A stretch of DNA of 64,000 nt from contig CAUEEP010000742.1 in NCBI GenBank assembly GCA_958450365.1, positions 698,001-762,000 on the forward strand, read 5' to 3'. Made by a program: the position numbers and the translations under genes. The notes under the pieces are model-generated. The model was given only the letters and a program-made list of their open reading frames with translations. It had not been told where the DNA came from and did not search any database. Of the stretch, positions 1 to 11,000 are shown one piece after another (position 1 is the first letter of the stretch; each line of letters begins with the position of its first letter). The stretch is from Mesorhabditis belari. Taxonomy: Eukaryota; Nematoda; Chromadorea; Rhabditida; Rhabditidae.

Positions 1-3000
1 ACTTCCTAAAAGTTCAAGCGAATGATTTGATTCGCAAAGTTTCACAAACCTTTTGCGAGTCATGAACTTTCTCGGCGTTTCTAATGAAATCTTCAAAGAC
101 GATCAACGCATCCTCCTTATCCATACTTTGCAGTGTGACATCATCAGCAAAGGCGGGATTCTCAATCAACAATCGTTGCGCCTGGGCCCAGGTGGTTCGA
201 TAGGTGATGTCACGCATTCCATCAAGAATATCGGACAAGGCCTAAAAAATTGTGATCTTGAATATAATATTGCATTTTATACCTGAATATTTCTCTTTCT
301 CGTTTTCTCAGCAAACTCCGCCTCTCGTTTGTGAACAAATGCCTAAAACAAAGTTTTAATATGCCATTTTTATATCTTCACATAGCATTGATGGAGTTAG
401 TCAACGAACCTGAACATCAGAAAAGATATCACGACGATCCGCATCGGAAACCGCTTTCCAGATTGGCTCCTTATCGAAAACTTCCATAGCTTTTTGATAT
501 CTAAACAAAGCACATTACAAATAGTCAACTCAATCCCTTACCTGATATTTGTCTTCATTTTTGGATGCTCTTGCAACCATTTCTCGAGATCCTCTTTCGC
601 TTTCTTCACAGCTAATCGTTTTTCATCCTGAAATGTAACAAGAAAATATAAAAACCCAATAACGAACCCTTTCTTCCTTTTGTCTTTGTACTTTCCACGC
701 ATTGAACACTTGCTTTTTCTCGCTGACCTAAATTTCAAACATAAAAGCATTCAACAAAATTAATCCAACCTTTTGAAGAACTCTAAAACGTGGATCCGAG
801 CCAATAAATTTCACGGCATGATCCCACGAATCAGTGGACGAGATCTTGCCTAAATTTATTAGTTGTATCATTTACATTTAACAATTTGTACCTTCATCAT
901 ATTTGATTCGAAGGAGTTCGCGAAAAACATTAGCCTGTCGCTTTTTCAGCTCTTGTTCTTCATCCATTAACGGAACGTCGGTTCTCTAAATAATACGTTT
1001 GTGGTAGGAAAACCCTCAGAATTCACTTAAGTTCATCAATCTCTAAAGTTCAACTCACGGGTTTCGGTGCCTCAGGCGGTAGGATTGGGTCCAAATTAGC
1101 GGCCAGCGTTGCCTGGATTGCTTTGTCGATGTCGTCCATTTCCGTTTTCACTTCTTCTTTCACCGTCACTGTTTCCATCGATGAGCCCGGCATTGGAACT
1201 AAAAAGGATCAATTTTAAAAAGACAAGAATATCTATCAAGCAGTGCTTAAAAATGCGCAAAGCGTAGGAAAACCTTGTTTTAATGTAAAGAAAGGAGAAA
1301 TTTGAAGAGACGAAGAAAAAAAGTGTGCCAAATTTGGGAAACTCGAATTAACCGAATTGATGGACGGGAATTTGATAGAGAAATTCCGGGTGAAACATTG
1401 GCCAGATTGGCGGTGGGAACTCCACCAGGTAATCTATTTGAATGATTAGTCAAATAAAAGAATTATTCTACTTTAAAAGCTTGTAAAAATGAAACTAACT
1501 TCTTTGCGGATTTGGTGGGCTGATTGTCGCAGCAGCAGTAGACGGCGTTCCTCCAGCGTCGTTAAAACTAAAAACTCTCAATTTTCTAAATCCTTTAAAA
1601 TAAAACTAACCCTTCCGGCATTGTCCACGTGGTTTCCTTCGTCTCAGTGTTGTAGTAGTACGGCTTTCCCTGCTCGCTCATCGCCAATTTCCATTTGCCA
1701 GTCACTAGTCTCTAAAAGCATTTCATTCAGGAAATAAATGTGCTCGAAACTACCTCAGCTGGTGTTTTCAACTCATCGGGTTTTATCCACGTCGACTTGT
1801 TCGTTATTTTGTTGTGGTAGAATGTTCGACCATCCTCTGCCCTGTGAGCGGTCCACTAAAGAAAAACTATTATTGGATTGATAAAATAGAAACCTAGTTA
1901 TTTTAACATACGCACCCTAGCTCTCCTTTTCTGCAAAACAAAGTTCAACTCACCGGTGAATCAGCTCTTGGACTAGCCGATGTATCACCGCCCATCCCTG
2001 CAGCAGCCGCATCACCCATTCCAGTCGGCACAAGCATCGGCTGTGGAGTAGTCGACGCCGCTTGTTGTTGTGCTCGAGCCGCCGCAATAACCTTAGAAAA
2101 CATAAAAATGAATTGATAACTTTAAATTTCATCTATCCAAACAACTTATAACTGCTTAAAGAAACCCATTCGCTAAATAATCTAACAAATTTTTGCCTAA
2201 ACAACGATAATTACGTAAAAATTTTACCTGTGATTGCGCCTGGAACATTACCTGTGCTTGCGCCTGGAACATTTGTGTTTGTTGAGCCAATGAATAGGGC
2301 ACTAAAATGTAAAAATTAGATTTGAAAAGCTATAAAATTAGCTGTTTAAGTGAATTGGAACGATGGTGGGGAAAGTGCACAAATGAGGGAAGAACACGCT
2401 ATCGGGAAGGGGACATTTAATTACTATTCTACTTGATCACATCTTTGTACGAGCTAAGCAAAGGAGTGTTTTAACAAGCAAAACAGGGTCATTTTTACTT
2501 TTTATTCAGCTCTAGAAAAGACTTTAACTAGGCTAGGAATGTGCGACGAGCTGCATTTTAGCACATTTAGACGATTTAACCAGCGCAACGTTAGCATTAA
2601 CTTTGCCAGAGGCTCAGCTCTTTTTTTAGCATTACTGTTAGTATTGTATTTGTAATTTTTGAAACAAAATATGCCGTGACAAAACTAGTCACGAGAGTGG
2701 GACAAATGCGACCTTTTTTTTGCGCACCTTTTTTTCCGCACTTAGCCCATTAGCGCACCTTTTTTCGCGTTTTAAAAAAGCTCTAAAAGCTAATATTAAC
2801 CAATTTCTATTCCAAAAGTTGTTTTTCTAGGTAATTTTAGGGCGTAGAATCGAAATTTTGGCATACCAGAGCTTGTGGAAACAAACGGACGGAGTTATAC
2901 AAAGAGAAAAATCAACAATTTTCTGTAATTTGACCTAGCCGTTTTGTCTTTCAAATTGGTTCCACACGCTCTGTTATGTCAAAATTTGAATTCGACACCC

Positions 3001-3829
3001 TCAAATTACCTAGAGAAACAACATTTGGAATAGAAATTGGTTAATATTAGCTTTTAGAGCTTTTTTAAAACGCGAAAAAGGTGCGCTAATGGGCTATGCG
3101 GAAAAAAGGTGCGCAAAAAAAGGTCGCATTTGTCCCACTCCCCTAGCCACGCCGAAAATCTCGCAACTCTTCTACGATAATTTGACCACTTTTTAGAATT
3201 TAACCAGTTTCTTCCCATTTTGATAACCCACAATTCAAGAAAGCTAAAAGATAATGACAAGAGAAAAAAAGAATCAAAAAAAATGAAGCCATCCGAGAAT
3301 GATTAAGAGGAAAAGAAAAGCACCGTTTTATAAAATTGCCAAAACTATCGTACTTTTTAGTGCCATTCTCTACATCTAAAAGCCAGCAAAAATGAAAATA
3401 TACAAAGGAAAAGTGCGAGAGAGAATTCACGCTTACTGATTTTACCTTCGACACCTGACACCGGCACTGCAACTTTTATAGAAAAACTACAAGAGACGCG
3501 AAAATGCTAACCATTATTGAAAACTATTAGAGCAGATTGTCTGCGAGTTAGTATAGAAATCGTTTTTTTAATCCGATCTTGAAAACATGAAAATGAAAGT
3601 TCCAACCGTTTTCTAAACCGTAGTGTGATCAAGATCGAATCGAAACCTTTACAACTTACGTCTGTAAGTTGTAAAGGTCCCCTGTTCTTAAAAGCTTACG
3701 ACTTTTTCAAAGGCGTAAATTCTTCTTATATTGGCTTAATTCTTTACCTGTTGGAACAACTCCCGGGAGAAGACGAAGCCCGGGTGGAATGAGGGGAGTC
3801 CCGAAAAAGCTGTGATTGAATGGAAGCAT
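1..3829 (-). CDS. prp-40: Prp40-type pre-mRNA splicing factor (WW and FF domains), 3' end off the window
   Basis: U1 snRNP-associated splicing factor; its WW domains bind proline-rich branchpoint proteins and its FF domains form the scaffold. Exons (minus, in order): 3829-3748, 3472-3446 (acceptor may be at 3466), 2301-2228, 2091-1954, 1855-1754, 1711-1611, 1567-1500, 1198-1059, 985-892, 849-770, 727-668, 627-542, 500-410, 342-283, 241-50, 5-1 (continues outside). All phases agree. The N terminus is hydrophobic/proline-rich, then Q/A-rich. WW1 (about residues 108-141) begins [15 protein letters not shown] and ends [16 protein letters not shown]2 (142-175) has [17 protein letters not shown] and [10 protein letters not shown]-type sequence follows ([64 protein letters not shown]). 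The ATG at 3829 lies 4 nt behind a TTTTCAG acceptor, so trans-splicing is likely. Intron 2302-3445 carries a MITE. Family assignment is firm; the symbol follows C. elegans usage. Confidence 0.93.
2535..2665. repeat. Dispersed repeat, copy 1 (second copy 5310-5445)
   Basis: About 135 bp starting near 'aatgtgcgacgagctgca' and ending near 'gtaatttttgaaa' recur at 5310-5445 in the same orientation with few differences. Copy 1 lies in a prp-40 intron. Copy 2 is itself flanked by a direct duplication (about 5250-5308 and 5448-5515, sharing 'gataaccaagcaattt'). I see no terminal inverted repeats or coding potential. Confidence 0.7.
2693..3142. mobile_element. Foldback MITE, family A (8-bp target duplication)
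   Basis: A 450-bp element almost wholly self-complementary. The left end is GAGAGTGGGACAAATGCGAC and the right end reads the same on the other strand (GGGAGTGGGACAAATGCGAC). It is flanked by CTAGTCAC (2685-2692) and CTAGCCAC (3143-3150), an 8-bp duplication with one difference. It has no ORF, so it is non-autonomous. The 8-bp duplication suggests hAT-like mobilisation. Other copies are at 19289-19963 and about 10137-10977. Confidence 0.88.
3645..3678. repeat. Short perfect hairpin
   Basis: Two 15-nt perfectly complementary arms (starting ACCTTTACAACTTAC) are separated by 4 nt. It lies in the first intron of prp-40. It could be a footprint or fragment of a foldback element; no other role is visible. 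Confidence 0.75.
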
Positions 3830-4194
3830 TCTTCTGAAAACTTTTTAAATTTATATCACATTTAAGAAAATGAAAAAATTTCATTTGAAAAGAATTGATC
3901 AAAAAGTTGACCAAAATTAAACAAGATCTTCCCCGCTTTGCTTGTGTTCGATAATTCAATACGAAGGGAGGAGCGCAGAGAAGAAAAGATTGGGAAAGTC
4001 GGGTAGACGACGGAGAGGGCACGGTTTAGAATGCAGAAAAGGGGAATTTAAGAAACGATTGCAAAACTATAGATTTCCCAAATCTAACACAGAAGCGTTA
4101 ATTGACATATAAGAAGAATACTTTCACATAAAGAAGCTAACTTATGGCTTTTATAAGTTGCCAAAGCTAGCGTCATTCTTAAAATATGCTGTTC

Positions 4195-4475
4195 CACTTA
4201 GCCATTTGACGAATAAAGTTTACTATACCGTATTTTCTGTAATAGTAGTAGAGTCTGTAATAGTAGTGCAGACTGTAATAGTAGTAGAGTCTGTAATAGT
4301 AGTGCAGTCTATAATAGTAGTACAGTCAGTAATAGTAGTGCAGTCTGTAATAGTACTGCAATCTGTAATAGTAGTGTAATCTGTAATAGTACTACAATCT
4401 GTAATAGTAGTGTAATCTGTAATGGTAGTGCAGTCTGTAATAGTAGTGCAGACAGGAGGGGGTTGAAAAAAATAG
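4195..4475. repeat. Minisatellite (18-bp unit) expanded inside a MITE end
   Basis: From about 4240 to 4452 the unit CTGTAATAGTAGTGCAGT and close variants repeat head to tail about 12 times. The flanks (from 'gaataaagt' to 'ggggttgaaaaaaatag') match the compact element at 5978-6063, where the same word occurs once. The array therefore grew from the terminal repeat of that MITE family. Long open frames across it are by-products of the repeat, since 18 is a multiple of 3. Confidence 0.85.
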
Positions 4476-4717
4476 ATCATTCTGCATAAACAAACTCTTT
4501 TTGGCACACTACAAGTTAAATTCTTCATTCTCTGTCGAATTGCTGTAAGAAAACGAAGAAAATCGATGTGTCAGAAGACGTATGTTTAGATTTGAAGAGC
4601 AAAAAGTACATAAATAGCTGATTAAATCTGAATCAAATACAAAAGTACAAGCCATTAATTTAAAAAAATGATTTGGATTAACAAAATTATCATTTTCAAG
4701 TGCCAGATGCAAGATTG

Positions 4718-4811
4718 GTAATTGGATTGATAAAATAGAAACCTAGTTATTTTAACATACGCACCTTAGCTTAAAAAGCTTAGCTCTGCTTTTCTGCAAA
4801 ACAAAGTTCAA
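4718..4811. repeat. Copy of a prp-40 intron segment
   Basis: About 85 bp here match 1871-1952, the intron before a prp-40 coding exon. They share 'ttggattgataaaataga' and 'ctgcaaaacaaagttcaa'. This copy has a 14-nt insertion around 'aaaaagctta'. It lies in the intergenic gap between prp-40 and the receptor gene. Confidence 0.75.
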
Positions 4812-5075
4812 CCTCAATTCTTGATAATTGTCGAAATACCATCAGAAATTATCATTGTCTTGTTGGAATTGATTTCTTGCTTTTGATAAAAAGTCGAAGA
4901 TTTATTGCCGTAAAAAATATTGGTACCCGATTGGAAAAAGGAGATTTTTACAAGAGACGAAGAAGATGAATCACAGAATTAATCACTGAAATTTTGCTAG
5001 GCAAGATTTTTTTTTTTTGTTTTTGATTTGATTCATGAAAAAGATACAGAAATTTGAAATTTCTCATCCTTTTTT

Positions 5076-8000
5076 TCAGATATTTGCGAGCATTTCTCGA
5101 AATTTGCTCGGTCGACGCGGTTTGAGCAATTCTTGATGCTCCTCATGGAGATCCGTCAAATAGGTGACCTCGGCCGTAGTCTCCTCTTCAATTATTGGAC
5201 CCTGAAAAGATTTTTAGTATTGCTTTTAAAAATAAGTCCATTTTTGAAGAGATTTAAAACAGGTTCAGTCTTCAATTTTGTATAGATAACCAAGCAATTT
5301 CATGTCTAGGGATGTGCGACGAGTTGCATTTTAGCACATTTAGACGATTTAGAATTTAACCAGCGCAACATTAGCATTAACTTTGCGCGAGGCTCAGCTC
5401 TTTTTTAGCATTACTGTACGTATTGTATTTTTAATTTTTGAAAGTCCACTTTGAAGACATTTAAAACAGGTTCAGTCTTCAATTTTGTATAGATAACCAA
5501 GCAATTTCCTGTCTAGCACAATAATTGTGATTTTTCGTATTGAAATTCCTATCGTTAAGCTAGTTTATCTTACCATTCACTTTGCGTTTTCGATCTAGAT
5601 TTTCGATCGTTTTCGATCGTTTTCGATCGTTTTCGATCGATTTTCTTTAAAAAAAAAATAAAATAATGATTTGATCTGTCTTCGCACTTAGCGCAGATCA
5701 CAACCCGCTTCCACATTTACTGAGGCAGAAGTGTAGTTGTCGTAGCCGATGATACTCCGATGGCCGGGCTGGGGCGCTCGGAGGGGAGCCCATGGGAGTC
5801 GAACCCACGACTAACCCGCGCCGACGTTGCTCAACTTGGCAGATCGGACGGGGTCGACCACAGACCCTTCCCTTTCTGGGCCCCGATTTTCTTTATTGTC
5901 AGTACTATTTCCCCGCTTTTCTATTCTGTGAAAAATTTTGATGTTTCACTTATTCATTTGCCGAATAAAGTCTACTATACCGTATTTTCTGTAATAGTAG
6001 TGCAGGCATGAGGGGGGTTGAAAAAAAATAGTAGTGCACACTACTATTACAAAAAATGCGGTATATAAAAGTAGTGTCTGTCCAGCTGTCTGTACGAGGA
6101 TTTTCTCTGCTGTTTTTTGACCAATAAAGCTAAAACTTCTTTAGAAAACCTTAAAATGTATTGTAGTTGTGTCATTTAAAGAAGAATTTTTAAAAAATCA
6201 AACTTGGGCGAAACACCCGGGAGCCGAACCCGGGGCTTGTGGGCCCTAGACAAGCGCGCTTCCGACTACGCCACGGCGACAAAGCATCGAGCCAGAAAAA
6301 GCAGCTGTTAAGCGGGTTTTTCGGCTGGTATATATATAAAAGTTTTGTGTGTGTTTGAGGCGAAATTTACCCGATCGGTGCCCAGGATGAGCGTCATGTC
6401 GACAAGAATCTTCCGGCGATTCTGTAAAAGTAGTGCCAACTCGTCTCTGGCTCTCGGTCGACCATTCACCAAGTCCTGAATGAGAACATTAAATTAACTG
6501 GGGGTGGGGGGTTAATGAATTATCATTTTGTGCTTCGCTTCGAAAGCTTCATTTCCATTACGCTATTTCTACGCTCATAGCACAAAATAGTATTTTATAC
6601 TCCGAAATTTCAGGGTGATGGTTTATCGAATGAGTTTTGTGAATGAATGAATGAATTCGAAGTCGAAGTGAAGAAAAGTCGAACCGAATGAATTTTGTGA
6701 ATATAAACATAACACTTAATTATCGCTTATTTTCTATAGCTTAATCAAATGATACAATGTCTACGAGTTTTATTTGGCTGAATGTTTTGGAGCTGGCAGA
6801 GATGTTTTGGAGTCTTTTTGGACCGTTTGCCATTAGCAATTTACAGATTTTGCTCGTATCTTATTCAGTTTTGTCTGAATAACGTTGAATTTTCTTTTAT
6901 TCGATAGAGAATTTGATTTCGAGTCAAATGAAAGAAAATTCAAATTGGGTGACAACAAACCATGACTGGGTTTGTTTTACAAACAAAACCAGTCATGGTT
7001 GAGGAAAATTCGTAGATTACTAACGGCAAAGAGGTTGAAAAAAAGGGATGGAGTTAATATATTACTTAAGTTACTTGAAGTTACTTAAAGTTACTTAAAG
7101 TTACTTAAAGTTACTTAAATCACTCGATCATTTTCAATCATTTTACCTGACTATTAAACATTTGTGGTTGATTGGTGAGATTACTGCGAAGACTGTTCGA
7201 GACGACAACAATCGAATACTTTTCAAGGTTTCTTTCGAGCACCTAGACTTTGGATTTGATTGATTGAACGATTTGATTGATTTCTTTTACCTCAATTGGT
7301 CGTGCTTTATGTTGCCATCTGAGTAAAGCTCTCATCAGCGCTTTTCTTATCCTTTTATCCGCTACACAATAGATCGGTAAACGGCAAGCACAGCCACAGA
7401 TTGTGAGCTAAAAGAAAATACCGTAAATACTGTAATAGTATCCCACCGCCCCTCGTACAGTCGCGTAGTCGCAAATGTTAAATGTTTTTTAGTATTTCAT
7501 TTTTTCAAAGCGCCCGTACTTGCAAAAAATGCGTCTTTGGTATCAAAAAATAGCTGAAATTCAGGGCTATTTTTTGATACCTAAGCGCGCATTGTAGCAT
7601 AAACCAGTGTCGAGAAAAACCCGTTCAAAGCTAGACTACACAACACTCCGCACCGTCATTATAGGGGTGGGGTATTTACAGTAGTTATGTTTCGCAAAAC
7701 CTTTAACTTACCAAAGTCGAGAAATCGGAGATGACCAAATAAAGATAGTAGTTACTTTCAAGAGTGACTGGATCGAAAAACAACCAAAAGTTGACAATGG
7801 TTGAGATGAGATTTGAGATCAGATAACAGCCAACAACCAAGAGAAGGGTTCTTGTTGCAACTCTGACACCTTTCTTCTCATTGTAGTGTTTGCGAATTGA
7901 TCTAAATTTGATATATTGATATATTGATGACAAAAGTTTACTCACTATTCAATTTAAACCCTTAAAATCTTATTTGAAAACTATCAAATGTTACTTTGTA

Positions 8001-11000
8001 AGAGAATTTGTTGAAAATTTCTTTAAATTTTCTTCAAAACTTCAAAATTTCTTTAAAACTTCAAATTTCCTTCCAAATTTTCTCTCAACTCTCGCCTAAT
8101 GAGCTTTTAAACTCTCAAAGGATTTAAAAAAAACGAATCTTTCTTTGAAAACAGTTTTTTATTGTTTTACTTGCAAAACTCTACTTATTAGATTAAAAGA
8201 TCTTGAGAAAATGCACGTCAAATCCTATTTTTCAAACTTATATAAAGCTACTAGACTTATATTTTGTGCTAAAGCACAAATTTCAAATGAAAGTTGTACT
8301 TAAGCTGTACTTAAGTGCACTTAAACGTCAAACAAAACACTAAGACGAACCCAGTTGTGAGCAGTGCTCCTCGAAGTGATCGTTTCTTCATCGATTGTTC
8401 GCGTGTCTCTTCGTGCTTTTCGCGTAATTGGATCACGATTCGAGCATTGCAATAGATCAACGAAATGAATGGAACCAAGACGGTGAAAATCTAAAACATA
8501 TTCAATGATCGTTTTCCCGCTTTTTCGAGCATTGCAATAGATCACGATTCGAGATTCGAACAGATACGATCACAAACGCACCTTTCTTGACCAGAATCTC
8601 ATCGTGTCCCAGTGTGAGTTCATCTCAGCCCAAACGGGAATGTAGCTGCAATTTGTTGGGGATTAGGAGGGAAATTAGTAAATTTGAAAATTGGATTTAG
8701 ACTAAAAAAGACGATCAAAAGAAGCGATCTACTCTTTTAATATATTTATTCTAATAATCTAATAATAATCTAATAATAATTTAATAATAATCTAATAGAT
8801 CTAATTCTAATTCATCAATGACTCGAAGAATTGATATTTTAGATTTTAATGATTACTCTTTAATAGTTAATTCTTAAAAAACAAATGAGAAGTAGTTTGA
8901 AAAAGATTTGTATTTGAAATGGAGATCAATTACCTCCTAAAAAGCAAAAGAAAGAAGCAAATGCAGACTCGAACCCAAGTGGATCCGCTTTTTATTCTAG
9001 CCGACTAGCACTCGGCCAGCAATGCTTGCTAGCCCTTCTGAGAAATCTAGTCATAAACCTCCAAAGCCTCTCAAAAACCTTGAGCGCTTATAACTTTTGA
9101 CAGAGTGCTACTTTGCAAAAACGGAAAGCAGATTCGGAATCAGCGCAAAATTGTGCGTCTAATAGTTTATGGCTTCTTTCATTTGACCACCACATTCAAC
9201 TTTAAGTTCAAAATTCGTTTCAAATACCTAATTGCGAAAAAAAAAATATCAAAATTGGCATTACTTTTGCAAAATAAATGATAAAGAATGTAGTTTTCTC
9301 AAAGAAATTCCTTATATACCCTTAAAACTTCGGGTATTCGGTTTAATAAGCTGACTATCTATAGTTATTCGCTTCTATTGGAGGCTGTGCTTTTATAAGA
9401 ATAAATATTAGATTACGGTATTAGACTACGGCATTAAACTCACCTTTCCAATAGCTCACAATTCGGTAAATGCAATATAGTTGTCTCTAAAAAGAGTGTC
9501 CCCTTGAAAATGATGGAAAAAAGCACGGCGCCAGATGTCACGAAAACTTTTCGTCTCACCATAAAAACCAAGAGGTTTTTCTAAAATGAATACAAGACTT
9601 TTGTTTTTTGATAAAATATTATCTAAGTAAGCTCAAATTGACACACCTGTGCCCCATCAGAACAGTTAGCGAAAAGGCGCTCAATACTGGCGATCACTAG
9701 CAAAAATTGCAGATATTCACGCAAATATGCTAAAAGTTTTTAAATATTGAACTAAATATCGAACTAAATATCGTCTTTTTATCTGTAAATGAGAAATTTT
9801 CACCTGTAAACAATTAGCAACTCTGACATAGTGAATCCAAGCCATGATCATTGACTCAAAACGAAATCTGGAGAGGTTTTTGAAGTTTTTGAAGTTTTGA
9901 ATAGTTTTTGAATAGTTTTTGATAGTGTTTTCCTCGCGAGTAATGCGTTTTTTAAAAAGCGAAGTTTGGAAAAAATTACCGTACTTTTAGCAAAAATTAT
10001 TGCAAAAAAATGACGCAAAAATCACGAGCCTCCCCTTATAAACAACTCTTTTTAAAGATACTCAGCCGTTTAACTGATTTGGTGGCGAATTCCCTTCCAA
10101 TGCAGAAAATGATATTTTTTTTTTGAAAAACCTTTTTTTTTTTTAATATTAACCAATTTCTATTCCAAATGTTGTTTTTCTAGGTAATTTTAGGGCGTAG
10201 AATCGAAATTTTGGCATACCAGAGCTTGTGGAAACAAACGGACGGAGTTATACAAAGAGAAAAATCATCAACCAAAATTTTCTGTAATTTGATCTAGCCG
10301 TTTTGTCTTTGAAATTGGTTCCACACGCTCTGTTATATCAAAATTTGGGTTCTTTTCCAATATCGGGGGAGCGGTCCGATTATCGGGGGAGCGGAAAGAA
10401 AATCGAGGGGAGCGAAAGGGAAATAAATCGGGGAGCAAATTTTGCCCCTCGAAAAATGCATTTCTGGGACTTTTATTTTAACTGCAACGTTTTTTTTTAA
10501 AATTTTAACGACGATGCGCTTCTCCGTTGCGATGCGTTTACTTCTTTACTTTTTTTTCTGTGTTTTTAAAATGGTAAATTATTGTTTGGGGGGTAAAGAA
10601 GGGAGGGAAGAGGGGTTTATGGCTAAAAATTATTTAAAACATAATAAAAAGAATTTTAATAAAAAATCAAGTATTTAAAATTAAAATTACGTAAATATTA
10701 AAAAAAAAGGCCCAAAAATACATTGCGGGAAATAAATTTTGCTCCCCGGATTTCCTTCTTCCCCGTTTTCGTTCCGCCCCCGATAATCCCGTATTGGAAA
10801 AAGAACCAAAATTTGAATTCGACACCCTCAAATTACCTAGAAAAAGAACTTTTGGAATAGAAATTGGTTAATATTAGCTTTTTAGAGCTTTTTTAAAACG
10901 CGAAAAAAGGTGCGCTAATGGGCAAGGTGCGCAAATGTCCGGGTGCGCAAAAAAAAAGGTCGCATTTGTTCCACTCCCCAAATTATTGCAAAAAAATGGC

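Noticed and set aside
4223..4528. Open frames of VIVVQS / CTTITD repeats as a protein gene
   Set aside because: Pure by-product of the 18-bp minisatellite; open on both strands.
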